Source: Pseudomonas cichorii
Lineage (GTDB): Bacteria; Pseudomonadota; Gammaproteobacteria; Pseudomonadales; Pseudomonadaceae
Direction of reading: 5' to 3'
Assembly (NCBI RefSeq): GCF_018343775.1
Contig: NZ_CP074349.1
Coordinates: 5,198,001-5,262,000, forward strand
DNA: 64,000 nt
The notes below the pieces were generated by a model, which made no database searches, was not told the origin of the DNA, and was given only the letters and a program-made list of their open reading frames with translations. The position numbers and the translations under genes were made by a program. Of this stretch, positions 1 through 8,938 are shown piece by piece. The stretch's first letter is position 1, and every line of letters starts with the position of its first letter.

Positions 1-304
1 CATGGTCGATGGCAGTGCTCATCAACTGGTGATAAGCCGGGTGAAACTCGACCAGATCGATGCGATTGCCATATCTGTCATGACTGGCGAAGGTCGGCTT
101 GTTCTGATTGGCGAGGAAACCGGCCTCCATGAGAGGTCCGCCCGCCAGGGCACCATAAGCATCGATACGGGGCTCGGCCCAAGCCGCGCCAAAACGTTTT
201 ACCCAGGTTTGCAGTGGCAGGTCGATGCGGTAGAGGTTGACGCCGTTCAGTGACGGCGGCTGGTTGGTCACCTGATGGGTTTCGGCGAATTGATGCAGGT
301 TCAT
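1..304 (-). CDS. AidB-type acyl-CoA dehydrogenase, N-terminal fragment (runs off window)
   Basis: Only the first 101 codons are present; the gene continues past position 1. The start is ATG at 304-302. The visible part (NQPPSLNGVNLYRID near residue 14, then a glycine-rich stretch and VEFHPAYHQLM near residue 85) matches the N-terminal domain of the AidB branch of flavin acyl-CoA dehydrogenases, as in E. coli AidB (NQPIPLNNSNLY, VRFHPAWHLLM). AidB proteins bind DNA and FAD and are linked to the alkylation response; the enzymatic substrate is uncertain. It lies downstream of the LadS-type kinase on the same strand, with 95 bases between. The matching PAO1 locus is annotated as an acyl-CoA dehydrogenase. 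Family is fairly sure; function is inferred. Confidence 0.8.
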   Translation of the reverse strand, partial: MNLHQFAETHQVTNQPPSLNGVNLYRIDLPLQTWVKRFGAAWAEPRIDAYGALAGGPLMEAGFLANQNKPTFASHDRYGNRIDLVEFHPAYHQLMSTAIDH

Positions 305-399
305 GAGTGGCCTCCTGTCTGCGTTTGCAGCAGTGAACCACGCAACAAGAGCTTTAAACAGTGCCGTTCATGACCAATGATCGGGCTTTTTTCCGCCCC

Positions 400-2388
400 T
401 CAGATTCCCCATTGAGCCTTGGCGGCTGGAGCCCTGCGCACGGCGCCCGGTATGCCCATCAACAAAGGCAGGCTCAAGGTGAAGCAACTGCCCTTCCCCG
501 GCTCGGAGCGATGGCTGAGGCTTCCGCCCTGCAATTCGACCAGTTGCCGGCAGATCGCCAGGCCGATTCCCAGTCCGCCATACTCGCGGGTCATGGAGCC
601 ATCGACCTGGAAGAAGCGCTGATACAACGTCGCTTCATCCAGTTGGCTGAAGCCTATACCGGTGTCCATCACCTCGACCCGCAGCAGCAGGACATCGTTG
701 TCATGCTGCTGAGACATGGCGCGTACCTTGACCGCGCCTCGCTTGGTGAACTTGATCGCATTGTCCAGCAGGCACTCAAGGCACTGGTACAGCTTGTGAA
801 CATCGCCGCGTACGCTTTCCGGCATCTGCTCGTCCAGTTCAAAGCTCAACTCCAGCCCCTTGGCCTGGGCTGCGCCGCGAAAACGGTCACGCAACTGTTC
901 AAACAGGCCGCACGTATCGAAGGCATCGCTTTCGGCATACAGCACACCGGCCTGAAGCTCGGTCAGGGTCAGGATGCCGTTGATCATGCTCATCATGTCC
1001 TGAGCGGAGGCAGAGGCCGTTTGCTGATACATCTCCAGCTCGCCGTCCATCGGTACTGTCTGCATCAGCTCCAGTGAACCGATGACCCCATTCATCGGGG
1101 TTCGAAGCTCATGGGTCAACGTGGCCAGAAACTCGTCCTTGAGCCGGTTGCTGGTGGCCAGCTGGCGGTTCAGGCGTTCCATGTCCTTGCCGGCTTCCAG
1201 CAGGGTCTGCGCCTGTTGCTCGCGGATATGGTTGACTCGGTCAGCCAGCGCCAGCGACAGCAGCGCCATTTCCAGCACTGAACTGATCTGGCTGGCGTAC
1301 AGGCTAAGAAAGGTATTGGGGATATAACCGAACAGCATCACGGCGTTGACCAGTCCGCCCATCAGAAACACAACCCAGGCCGCCAGGAAGTAGCGAGCGA
1401 TTCGTACGCCTTTGAGCACCGCTGTGATCCCGGCTGTCAGCATCGCCAGGAAACACGCCAGCACCAGCATCGTCACGCTGCGCAATGCCAGGCCGTAATT
1501 GGCAAACAGGGCCAGCAGCACTGCCACCACGGCACCGCCCATCACTGCAATCAACAGAAAATCCAGCCAGCGCGCCAGGGCTCTGGTCTGCAGAAAGCTG
1601 CGTGAAAACTGGCTGACGAAAAACACCGAGATCGCCATCAGCAAAGGCGTAGCGGTGTTGGCCCACACCGGGCTGTTCGGCCAGAGATACTCAATAGCGA
1701 CGCCATTGATAGAGAGCTGATACAGGCCGAACGAGGCGATATAGAGGATGTAATACAGATAACCGGGGTCGCGCACGCTGATATAGATGAACAGGTTGTA
1801 GACCAGCATGCCCGTCAACACGCCATAGATCAGCCCCAGGATATAGACCTTGGCGGGCTGTTCTTCCATGTAGGCGTGGCTGGCCCACAGATTGAGCGGT
1901 GCCTGGATCGGCCCCTTGCTGGCGATGCGCATATAAACCGTAGTCTGCTTGCCCGGCTGCAGGTCTACCCCGAACACGAAGTTGCCCTGCTTAACGTCGC
2001 GGCTTGAAAACGGCAGCATGTCGCCGGTCTTCCAGGCCAGTTGATAGCGCCCGTTGCCGTCCGGTAGATAGACATCCACATGGTCCATCGGTGGATAGGC
2101 CAGTTCCAGCAGCCAGTCGGAATGCGGTGCACGGGGATTGGGTTTGTAGAACAGATCGACCTTCAGCCAGAACGCCGAGCGCGAATAGCCCGCGTTGAGT
2201 GTTTCACTGTCGAGCACACGAAAGGCTCCCGCCTCGGAGAGGACCCTGTCGATATTCGCCTTGCCACTCACGTCTTCAAAAACCTGAATCTCGCGCCCCA
2301 ACGGCAAGCTGCGAATGTTTTCATCAAACTCGACGGCATGAGCCAGCAAGGGAAACCAGGCAACCAGCATGATCAGCAAATAGCGCAT
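400..2388 (-). CDS. ladS: LadS-type sensor histidine kinase (7TMR-DISM), no receiver domain
   Basis: Inner-membrane sensor kinase of 662 residues. It has a signal peptide (about 1-19), a periplasmic DISMED2-type domain (about 30-165), a seven-helix 7TMR-DISM block (about 178-385), a short coiled linker, a HisKA domain with THELRTP (His426), and an HATPase domain with N box DNAIKF, DTGIGF and GGLGIGLAI near the end. In P. aeruginosa LadS works with RetS on GacS/GacA to set the acute/chronic lifestyle, and its DISMED2 domain has been reported to sense calcium. The neighbouring thiD-thiE-hemL order is that of PAO1 ladS. PAO1 LadS carries a C-terminal receiver domain (about 795 residues in all); this protein stops about 20 residues after the ATPase domain, so phosphotransfer must go to another protein. 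Orthology by synteny and architecture is strong; role is inferred. Confidence 0.87.
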   Translation of the reverse strand: MRYLLIMLVAWFPLLAHAVEFDENIRSLPLGREIQVFEDVSGKANIDRVLSEAGAFRVLDSETLNAGYSRSAFWLKVDLFYKPNPRAPHSDWLLELAYPPMDHVDVYLPDGNGRYQLAWKTGDMLPFSSRDVKQGNFVFGVDLQPGKQTTVYMRIASKGPIQAPLNLWASHAYMEEQPAKVYILGLIYGVLTGMLVYNLFIYISVRDPGYLYYILYIASFGLYQLSINGVAIEYLWPNSPVWANTATPLLMAISVFFVSQFSRSFLQTRALARWLDFLLIAVMGGAVVAVLLALFANYGLALRSVTMLVLACFLAMLTAGITAVLKGVRIARYFLAAWVVFLMGGLVNAVMLFGYIPNTFLSLYASQISSVLEMALLSLALADRVNHIREQQAQTLLEAGKDMERLNRQLATSNRLKDEFLATLTHELRTPMNGVIGSLELMQTVPMDGELEMYQQTASASAQDMMSMINGILTLTELQAGVLYAESDAFDTCGLFEQLRDRFRGAAQAKGLELSFELDEQMPESVRGDVHKLYQCLECLLDNAIKFTKRGAVKVRAMSQQHDNDVLLLRVEVMDTGIGFSQLDEATLYQRFFQVDGSMTREYGGLGIGLAICRQLVELQGGSLSHRSEPGKGSCFTLSLPLLMGIPGAVRRAPAAKAQWGI

Positions 2389-2753
2389 AAAGCCCCAAGG
2401 TAGAACGTCGCTGTCATTTCATCCGTTGATGACGACGCCCCGCAAATTTCTTTCCTTGAAACAGGCAATAGTTCAAAACAGACACGTCAGTATGTGGACC
2501 TTGCTTACGCTGATCACCCGACTCTGGCGATAGAAATCACCAGAGACAAAAAGGCTTCAGGAATAACCAAGCATAGCGGTTAATGGCCTATAGTCACTAC
2601 CGCTTTAAAATAAAAGCAACGGCTCTATCTCGGCACTTGCAGAGCAAACTCAAATATTTCTGTCTTGAGGGCATCATCAGGTTTTCACCTTTGCCCAGAA
2701 AAAACCGGAACGACCGACAGCCCGGGAAAGGTTTAGTGATAAGCTCGCGCACC
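2389..2753. other. Divergent intergenic region between ladS and thiD
   Basis: This 365-base region separates the leftward kinase from rightward thiD and should hold both promoters. An imperfect inverted repeat (CTCTGG at 2522-2527 with CCAGAG at 2540-2545, extended by two further pairs after a mismatch) is the clearest structure and could be a regulator site. I see no TPP riboswitch core (no CTGAGA element). An in-frame ATG at 2583 would lengthen ThiD by 57 residues, but that extension has no family resemblance. Confidence 0.5.
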
Positions 2754-3551
2754 ATGAATATCTATAGCTCCCGTCCCGTAGTCCTCTGCCTCAGCGGCCA
2801 CGATCCCAGCGGTGGTGCTGGCTTGCAGGCCGATATCGAAGCCCTGCTCGCCCAAGGCTGCCATGCTGCTGCGGCCGTGACTGCCCTGACTGTTCAGGAC
2901 ACCGTCAATGTCAGCGACTTTCGCGTTCTCGACCGCGAATGGGTCCTGGCCCAGGCCAATGCGGTCTTCAATGATTCGAGCGTAGCAGCAGTCAAGCTGG
3001 GTATGCTGGGTTCGCTGGAAATGGTCGACACCGTTGCCCAATTGCTGATCGAGCACCCCGACTTGCCTGTGGTCTGTGACCCGGTTCTGCGCGCGGGCGG
3101 CGGTGGCCAACTGGGCAAGGATGAGGTCGGCTACGCAATGCGTGAGCGCCTGCTTCCACTGTCGACGATTGCCACTCCCAACCTGCCTGAAGCCCGCATC
3201 CTGGCCGAACTGCCTGACGGCACGGCCGACGAATGCGCGCAAAAACTGCTGCCATTCTGCGAGAACCTTCTGATCACCGGCGGGCATGGCGATGAGCAGG
3301 AAGTGCACAACCGACTGTACACCCGCTGTGGTCAGAGCCACACCTTTATCTGTCAGCGCCTGCCCGGCAGCTATCACGGTTCGGGCTGCACGCTGGCCAG
3401 CGCCCTGGCTGGGCGACTGGCTCAGGGAGAAGGCCTGATCAGCGCGGTGCAAACGGCACTGGATTACACCTGGCGAACGTTGCGAGACGCTGAGCAGTTG
3501 GGCAAAGGGCAATTCGTGCCTCGCCGCCTGCCGCTGGATTTTGGTTCGTAA
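2754..3551 (+). CDS. thiD: Hydroxymethylpyrimidine / phosphomethylpyrimidine kinase
   Basis: ThiD phosphorylates HMP and then HMP-P to HMP-PP for thiamin synthesis in the cytoplasm. From ATG 2754 the protein has 265 residues, the usual size. It shows the ribokinase-type N-terminal motif [14 protein letters not shown] near residue 14, KLGMLGS in the middle, [11 protein letters not shown], and the C-terminal anion-hole motif GSGCTLASA. The upstream ATG at 2583 was rejected because the added segment is basic and unrelated. thiE follows 23 bases later, so the two genes that make and join the HMP moiety are probably one transcript. Confidence 0.95.
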   Translation: MNIYSSRPVVLCLSGHDPSGGAGLQADIEALLAQGCHAAAAVTALTVQDTVNVSDFRVLDREWVLAQANAVFNDSSVAAVKLGMLGSLEMVDTVAQLLIEHPDLPVVCDPVLRAGGGGQLGKDEVGYAMRERLLPLSTIATPNLPEARILAELPDGTADECAQKLLPFCENLLITGGHGDEQEVHNRLYTRCGQSHTFICQRLPGSYHGSGCTLASALAGRLAQGEGLISAVQTALDYTWRTLRDAEQLGKGQFVPRRLPLDFGS

Positions 3552-3574
3552 CGCCCAGCCATGAGGCTCATTCG

Positions 3575-4198
3575 ATGAAACTACGTGGCCTGTATGCCAT
3601 TACCGACAGCACATTGCTGGCCGGTAAATTCCTGACCTACGTCCAGGCCGCCCTCGACGGTGGCGTGACCCTGCTGCAGTATCGGGACAAGACCAGCGAC
3701 GAATCACGTCGCCTGCGCGAAGCCAGCGAACTGCTCAAGTTGTGCGAGCAGTACAAGACCCGATTGATCATCAACGACGACGCCGAACTGGCAGCCCGCC
3801 TGGGCGTCGGGGTTCATCTTGGGCAAACCGATGGCTCGCTCCCGGATGCCAGGGCACTGCTGGGTCATAAGGCGATTGTCGGGGCCACTTGCCACGGCAA
3901 GCTTGAGCTGGCTGAAAAGGCCAAGGCAGACGGTGCCACCTATGTGGCATTCGGGCGTTTTTTCAACTCCCAGACCAAACCCGATGCGCCCGCCGTGCCT
4001 TTTGACCTGCTGGATCAGGTGCGCGCCAAAGTGCATCTGCCGATTGCCGTGATTGGCGGCATTACCGTGGAGAACGCCCCGCAACTGGTGGCCCACGGGG
4101 CGGATCTGCTGGCGGTGGTTAACGGGCTGTTCGGCGCAGAGAGTCCGCAGGAAGTGACGCAGCGAGCGAAGGCGTTCAATGATCTGTTTCGTGAGTGA
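3575..4198 (+). CDS. thiE: Thiamin-phosphate synthase
   Basis: ThiE condenses HMP-PP with thiazole phosphate to give thiamin phosphate. The 207-residue TIM barrel shows QYRDKTSDE near residue 32, the diphosphate/Mg motif INDDAELA near 66, [22 protein letters not shown] and the C-terminal phosphate loop [10 protein letters not shown]. It lies 23 bases after thiD. A short segment just after the stop (about 4200-4222) resembles the CTCGC-AAGCTC-CTCCCAC class of dispersed Pseudomonas repeats. Length and motifs are standard for the family. Confidence 0.95.
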   Translation: MKLRGLYAITDSTLLAGKFLTYVQAALDGGVTLLQYRDKTSDESRRLREASELLKLCEQYKTRLIINDDAELAARLGVGVHLGQTDGSLPDARALLGHKAIVGATCHGKLELAEKAKADGATYVAFGRFFNSQTKPDAPAVPFDLLDQVRAKVHLPIAVIGGITVENAPQLVAHGADLLAVVNGLFGAESPQEVTQRAKAFNDLFRE

Positions 4199-4250
4199 TT
4201 GGCTCGCAAGCTCCCTCCCACGAAGAGCACATTCACTTCAGGCCCGTTCT

Positions 4251-4772
4251 CTAAACGACCCCGATAACCTTCAGCTCAAAATCAGGCATGCCATTGGCGT
4301 TCTCGAGCGCCAGTAACGCCCGTTTGCGATCAACGCCACCGGCGTAACCCGTCAGATCCCCGCCCGCACCAATGACCCGATGGCAAGGCACAATGATCGA
4401 AATCGGGTTCTTGCCGTTGGCTGTACCCACCGCACGTGAATGCCCGGGGCTCAAGCCCATTTTTCGGGCCATGGCGCCGTAGGACAGCACTTCGCCATAG
4501 GGAATCCGCGCCAATTCGCACCAGACCTGCTCCTGAAAGGACGTCCCCCGAAAACGCAGCGGCACCTCGAAGACCCGACGCTGACCACTGAAAAACTCGG
4601 TCAGTTGCTCCTGGGCCTGGCGGATTACTCTTGGGACGGCATGATCGTTGGGCAGCATGACCAGTTGCGGAAAGTATTTCTGGCCGACGAAGTACACGCC
4701 GGTCAGCGCATCGTCCTCGGCTCGTAAAGCAACATCGCCCAGCGGGCTAGAAAGCAGATAACCATGAATCAT
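4251..4772 (-). CDS. ogt: Methylated-DNA--protein-cysteine methyltransferase
   Basis: Ogt moves the methyl group from O6-methylguanine (and O4-methylthymine) in DNA irreversibly onto its own cysteine. The 173-residue protein has an N-terminal ribonuclease-like domain, then a helix-turn-helix region (PYGEVLSYGAMA) and the active motif PCHRVIGAGG with acceptor Cys130. Its ATG at 4772 overlaps the TGA of the upstream ada-alkA-type gene by four bases (ATGA), so the two are probably translationally coupled. The partner lacks a methyltransferase domain of its own, and ogt supplies it. No anomalies seen. Confidence 0.94.
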   Translation of the reverse strand: MIHGYLLSSPLGDVALRAEDDALTGVYFVGQKYFPQLVMLPNDHAVPRVIRQAQEQLTEFFSGQRRVFEVPLRFRGTSFQEQVWCELARIPYGEVLSYGAMARKMGLSPGHSRAVGTANGKNPISIIVPCHRVIGAGGDLTGYAGGVDRKRALLALENANGMPDFELKVIGVV

Positions 4773-6214
4773 TTTTTGGCCTCCTCACGTTGACGCCAGA
4801 CATGCACCGTAGCGTAAGCACGCCAGGGAGCCCACTGGCTGGCGTATTCATTGAGCTGGGCGACCGTTGCACAGCCTAGATGTTTCTTGAGTACCGCATC
4901 GCCTTCGGGAAAGGCATTGGGCCAGCCCAAGGCGCGCATGGCGATATATTGCACGGTCCATTCACCGATGCCGCGAATATGCCGCAAGGCTGACAGGGTT
5001 TCATCCAGAGGCACCAGCGGTTCGAGAATGATGCGCCCTGCCGCCACTTCCTGAGCCACGGAAATAATGGCCTCGGCACGAATCCGGATGATACCTGTGG
5101 CAATCAGATCCTCCGCAGCCAGGCAGGCAATCGCTTCAGCCGTCGGGAACGCATGCTGCAGCCCGAAAGGTGCCTCATCCACCGCCGTACCGAAACGCTC
5201 GGCGATACGCCCCAGAATCAACCGGGCCTGAGTCACCGATATCTGCTGGCCAACCACCGCCCGAACCGCGATCTCGAAACCCTCGAAAGCGCCCGGTACA
5301 CGCATGCCCGGCAACCCGGCAACCAGCGGGCCTAAATGGGCATCCACCAGATCAGGCCGACAGCCCGTATCGAACACCCGCCGCACGCGCCCCAATACCT
5401 GAGCGATCCCCGACTGAAGAGAGGCCGACACCGTCACCACCAGAGCATGGCGCAATGGCGCATGGCTCACTGTCAGCCAGCCGGCCAGACGGCGACCCGC
5501 CTGTTCGACCGTGATCACCCGGGTATAGGACTCGTCATCCACATGCTCGACCCCGGCAATACAACGATGCGCCAGAAACTCCAGCACGCCAGCCCATGAA
5601 AAAGGCGGCCGATACGACAACTCGAAACGCATGCTGGCCTCGCCGCCTCGGTTCGTCGTCTTCCTCAAGCGCAACGGGTTGAGGCCATAACGCGCCTGAA
5701 AGACATCATTGAAACGCCTGACGCTGCCAAACCCGGAAGCCAGCGCCACTTCAGCCATGGACATGCCTGTATCGGTCAACAGACGCTTGGCGATCAGCAG
5801 CCGCTGGGTCTGGGAATAATCGATCATCGACACACCAAACTCGGCCTCGAAGATCCGCCGCAGATGCCGCGAGGTCACGCCAACCCGATCAGACAGGGCA
5901 TCGAGGCTTCTGCCGCTTAAAAAGCCTTCGTCTATCAAGCGTGCGGCAGCCTGGGCCAAGCGACTGGAGACATCCAGCAAGCCGTGGCCGGGTGCCAGTT
6001 CCGGGCGGCAGCGCAGGCACGGACGAAAGCCCGCCTGCTCGGCAGCCGCTGCCGTTGCATAGAAACTGCAATTTCTGGCCAGTGGCTTACGCACCGGGCA
6101 CATGGGCCGACAATAGATCCCGGTCGTCGATACGCCCATGAAAAACCAACCGTCAAAACGGCGGTCCCGGGCGATAAAGGCCGCATAGCACACATCTGGA
6201 TCAAGAGTTTTCAT
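4769..6214 (-). CDS. Ada-like regulator fused to AlkA 3-methyladenine glycosylase
   Basis: The protein has 481 residues from ATG 6214; an upstream ATG at 6289 adds 25 arginine-rich residues and is unlikely. Order: an Ada-type zinc domain with Cys35, Cys39, Cys66 and Cys69 (GIYCRPMCP, CLRCRPE); an AraC-type DNA-binding domain (about 85-185, ending in GFGSVRRFNDVFQARYG); an AlkA N-terminal domain; and an HhH-GPD glycosylase domain (VVGQQISVTQA, then GIGEWTVQYIAMRALGWPNAFPEGD with the catalytic Asp). In Ada the first cysteine cluster accepts a methyl group from DNA phosphotriesters and turns the protein into an activator, so this should sense damage and also excise alkylated purines. It overlaps ogt. 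Such AdaA-AlkA proteins are often annotated alkA or ada. Confidence 0.9.
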   Translation of the reverse strand: MKTLDPDVCYAAFIARDRRFDGWFFMGVSTTGIYCRPMCPVRKPLARNCSFYATAAAAEQAGFRPCLRCRPELAPGHGLLDVSSRLAQAAARLIDEGFLSGRSLDALSDRVGVTSRHLRRIFEAEFGVSMIDYSQTQRLLIAKRLLTDTGMSMAEVALASGFGSVRRFNDVFQARYGLNPLRLRKTTNRGGEASMRFELSYRPPFSWAGVLEFLAHRCIAGVEHVDDESYTRVITVEQAGRRLAGWLTVSHAPLRHALVVTVSASLQSGIAQVLGRVRRVFDTGCRPDLVDAHLGPLVAGLPGMRVPGAFEGFEIAVRAVVGQQISVTQARLILGRIAERFGTAVDEAPFGLQHAFPTAEAIACLAAEDLIATGIIRIRAEAIISVAQEVAAGRIILEPLVPLDETLSALRHIRGIGEWTVQYIAMRALGWPNAFPEGDAVLKKHLGCATVAQLNEYASQWAPWRAYATVHVWRQREEAKK

Positions 6215-6406
6215 GAGGCTGACCCTACTCCTGCGCCGGGAAAAAGTCTGGCTGAATTCGGACATGTGCATCCGGCAGCCATGTGGCATTTGCTATAGTG
6301 CGGCTCCCTACGCCTTCAGGCCTCGTGACGTCACCGAAGCAGCCATGCACAGAGCTGCACATTCAGCGTAGAAACGACTTCCAGGTTAAAAAGCAGAGAC
6401 CCGATC

Positions 6407-7690
6407 ATGTCCCGTTCCGAAACACTCTTCGCCAACGCCCAGAAACACATCCCAGGCGGTGTCAACTCGCCGGTCCGCGCATTCAAGAGCGTTGGCGGCA
6501 CGCCCCTGTTCTTCAAACATGCTGCCGGCGCTTACGTGACTGACGAAGACGACAAGCGTTATGTCGATTACGTCGGCTCCTGGGGACCGATGATTCTGGG
6601 CCACAGCCATCCGCAAGTGCTCGACGCCGTGCGCAGCCAACTGGAACACGGCCTGTCCTATGGTGCACCGACCGCCATGGAAACCGAAATGGCCGACCTG
6701 GTCTGCTCACTCGTGCCTTCCATGGAAATGGTACGCATGGTCAGCTCCGGCACCGAAGCGACCATGAGCGCGATTCGCCTGGCCCGTGGCTACACCGGCC
6801 GCGACAGCATCATCAAGTTTGAAGGCTGCTACCACGGCCACTCCGACAGCCTGCTGGTAAAAGCTGGCTCCGGCGCACTGACCCTGGGCGTGCCCAGCTC
6901 GCCCGGCGTTCCGGCAGCGTTCGCCAAACACACCCTGACCGTACCGTTCAATGACCTGGAAGCCGTCCGCCAGTTGCTGGCCGATGTCGGTCAGGAAGTG
7001 GCGTGCATCATCGTCGAGCCGGTCGCGGGCAACATGAACTGTGTTCCGCCTGCACCGGGCTACCTGCAAGGCCTGCGCGCCCTGTGCGACGAACATGGCG
7101 TGGTGCTGATCTTCGACGAAGTGATGACCGGTTTCCGCGTGGCACTCGGCGGCGCCCAGGCTTACTACGGCGTGACACCGGACCTGAGCACCTTCGGCAA
7201 AATCATTGGCGGCGGCATGCCTGTAGGCTGCTTTGGCGGCAAACGCGAAATCATGTCGCATATCGCACCGCTGGGTCCGGTCTATCAGGCCGGTACGCTG
7301 TCGGGCAACCCGCTGGCCATGGCCGCAGGCCTGACAACGTTGCGCCTGATCAGCCGCGAAGGCTTCCACGATGAGCTGAGCGACTACACGCGCCGCCTGC
7401 TCGAAGGCTTGCAGCAACGTGCCGACGCGGCGGGTATCCCGTTCGTGACCACTCAGGCGGGCGGCATGTTTGGCCTGTATTTCAGTGACGCCAAGGAAAT
7501 CGTGACCTTCCAGGACGTCATGACCAGCGATGCCGACCGCTTCAAACGCTTCTTCCACCTGATGCTGGAAGGCGGCGTATACCTTGCGCCAAGCGCATTT
7601 GAAGCCGGCTTCACCTCCATCGCTCATGGCGAAGCGGAGCTGAAACTGACCCTGGATGCTGCCGAAAAAGCGTTCGCTGCGCTGAAATAA
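6407..7690 (+). CDS. hemL: Glutamate-1-semialdehyde 2,1-aminomutase
   Basis: HemL converts glutamate-1-semialdehyde to 5-aminolevulinate with pyridoxal phosphate, a committed step of C5-pathway heme synthesis. The 427-residue protein is full length. It shows [11 protein letters not shown] near residue 17, [16 protein letters not shown], the FDEVMTGFR segment and [14 protein letters not shown] with PLP lysine Lys265. It starts at ATG 6407. A TATAGT (6294-6299) in the divergent gap with the ada-alkA gene is a possible -10 element. A dispersed repeat follows the stop. Confidence 0.96.
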   Translation: MSRSETLFANAQKHIPGGVNSPVRAFKSVGGTPLFFKHAAGAYVTDEDDKRYVDYVGSWGPMILGHSHPQVLDAVRSQLEHGLSYGAPTAMETEMADLVCSLVPSMEMVRMVSSGTEATMSAIRLARGYTGRDSIIKFEGCYHGHSDSLLVKAGSGALTLGVPSSPGVPAAFAKHTLTVPFNDLEAVRQLLADVGQEVACIIVEPVAGNMNCVPPAPGYLQGLRALCDEHGVVLIFDEVMTGFRVALGGAQAYYGVTPDLSTFGKIIGGGMPVGCFGGKREIMSHIAPLGPVYQAGTLSGNPLAMAAGLTTLRLISREGFHDELSDYTRRLLEGLQQRADAAGIPFVTTQAGGMFGLYFSDAKEIVTFQDVMTSDADRFKRFFHLMLEGGVYLAPSAFEAGFTSIAHGEAELKLTLDAAEKAFAALK

Positions 7691-7696
7691 GCTAAT

Positions 7697-7750
7697 GTAG
7701 GAACGAATTCATTCGTGAATAATTTTTTTCGCGAATGAATTCGCTCCTAC
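7697..7750. repeat. REP-like inverted pair downstream of hemL
   Basis: Two facing copies of the window's dispersed unit lie here: GTAGGAACGAATTCATTCG on the left and CGAATGAATTCGCTCCTAC on the right, separated by a T-rich loop. The two arms could fold into a long hairpin, so the element may also end hemL transcription. Related copies occur at 10275, 20281, 35700, 40597, 44616 and 47663. Confidence 0.85.
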
Positions 7751-7887
7751 GGGGTGTTAAATCAGCCCGTGCAGCAGAAAATCCGTAAAGACTTTGTAAG
7801 GTTGGCCCTGCTTATTTCATAATGGCCAGCCAGCACGTTTCGCTGGACGGGCAAGCCCGCACCTTTTTCAGAGGTAAGTCGACTCCC

Positions 7888-8436
7888 ATGAACCGCACCG
7901 GCCGCACCCTTGCATTGGGCTGCCTGTTGCTTGTCTATCCCCTGCTGACCAATGCAGGGAGCAACTCGTTGTTAATCCCAGCGGTGGGTCGTTGTACCCT
8001 CAATACTCAGCCCGAGAATCTTCCGGCTGCGCTTTCGGCATGCCAGCAAGCTGCACAATCGGGGGATGCACAAGCGCAATACGAGCTGGGCGAGTTCTAT
8101 TACGAAGGCCAGAACACCCCTCGTGACCTGCCACAGGCGCTGAACTATTTCGAGCAGGCGTCGTTGCTGGGCCATGCGCAGGCGCAGTATCAGTTGGGCT
8201 TGATGTTCGCCCGCGGCGAAGGCGTGCAGGCCAATAACATTCAGGCGTATATCGTGCTGAAGATGGCGGCGGTCAATGGCTCGGAAGAAGCGCTGGATGC
8301 GGCGGACGAAGTATCGGCCAAGATGAAGCGCGACGAACTGGAAGTCGCGACCCAGGTGCTGGGCCAGATCTTCCGCAAATACCTGATGGAACTGCAAACC
8401 GCTGAAGGGCGCAGCCCGTTCTCGCCACTGCCCTGA
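7888..8436 (+). CDS. Exported Sel1-repeat (TPR-like) protein
   Basis: From ATG 7888 the protein has 182 residues. It begins with a signal peptide (about 1-23, ending TNAG), so it is probably periplasmic. Two Sel1-type repeats follow: AQYELGEFYYEGQNTPRDLPQALNYF is spread over about 70-95 and AQYQLGLMFARGEGV over about 107-121. Sel1 repeats are protein-interaction surfaces; no enzymatic motif is visible. Two cysteines in the mature N-terminal part could form a disulfide. It matches a conserved hypothetical next to hemL in other pseudomonads. The upstream in-frame start at 7822 would bury the signal peptide. Confidence 0.75.
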   Translation: MNRTGRTLALGCLLLVYPLLTNAGSNSLLIPAVGRCTLNTQPENLPAALSACQQAAQSGDAQAQYELGEFYYEGQNTPRDLPQALNYFEQASLLGHAQAQYQLGLMFARGEGVQANNIQAYIVLKMAAVNGSEEALDAADEVSAKMKRDELEVATQVLGQIFRKYLMELQTAEGRSPFSPLP

Positions 8437-8455
8437 TCGAATCGCTTCAGGGCAG
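8428..8455. terminator. Hairpin terminator at the Sel1 gene stop
   Basis: A perfect nine-pair stem (CTGCCCTGA at 8428-8436, TCAGGGCAG at 8447-8455) is followed by GCTTTCCTT. The left arm contains the stop codon of the Sel1 gene. The next gene converges from the right, so the hairpin may serve both. Confidence 0.65.
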
Positions 8456-8480
8456 GCTTTCCTTACTGTTCTACTGCTTT

Positions 8481-8807
8481 CTACTTTTCAGGCATTGGCA
8501 TCGGAAACGGCATTACATTGCCACCTCCACGCGCCTCGCTGATCTTTGGCGTACCCATGCGCTCGACCTCGTCGATACGCACAATCGAATGCATCGGCAC
8601 GAAACTGCGCACCACGCCCTCGAACTGTGCCTTGAGCTTTTCTTCGCTGGGATCAACCACGACAGTCGTGCGCTCGCCGAAGACGAACTCTTCCACTTCC
8701 AGAAATCCCCACAGATCGCTCTGATAGATCTGCTTGGCGTACATCTCGAACACCTGGCCCTGGTTGAGGAAAATAACCTTGTAGATTGGAGCTTCGCGTT
8801 TGGTCAT
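8481..8807 (-). CDS. DUF1820 family protein
   Basis: A cytoplasmic protein of 108 residues with no signal peptide. It begins KREAPIYKVIFLNQGQVFEMYA, has an acidic middle (FVFGERTTVVVDPSEEKLKAQF) and a methionine/proline-rich tail (MPFPMPMPEK). This is the DUF1820 family, common in gammaproteobacteria and usually found beside miaB, as here (divergent, 131 bases apart). The function is unknown. The compact beta-rich N-terminus would fit an RNA or protein binding fold, but that is a guess. Confidence 0.8.
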   Translation of the reverse strand: MTKREAPIYKVIFLNQGQVFEMYAKQIYQSDLWGFLEVEEFVFGERTTVVVDPSEEKLKAQFEGVVRSFVPMHSIVRIDEVERMGTPKISEARGGGNVMPFPMPMPEK

Positions 8808-8938
8808 AAAAGCCGGATAACGATCGGGGATTGAAAAAAGGGCACGAACTATAGCATGCCCATCGGACAGCCAACGCTAGGAACCCGTGAGCATCGTCCC
8901 TATAATGCGCGGTTCTTTGAATCCGCTGATGATCACGC

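Noticed and set aside
2389..2753. TPP riboswitch ahead of thiD
   Set aside because: No CTGAGA or matching ACCTGATC-type core; thiD and thiE in pseudomonads are often not under a riboswitch.
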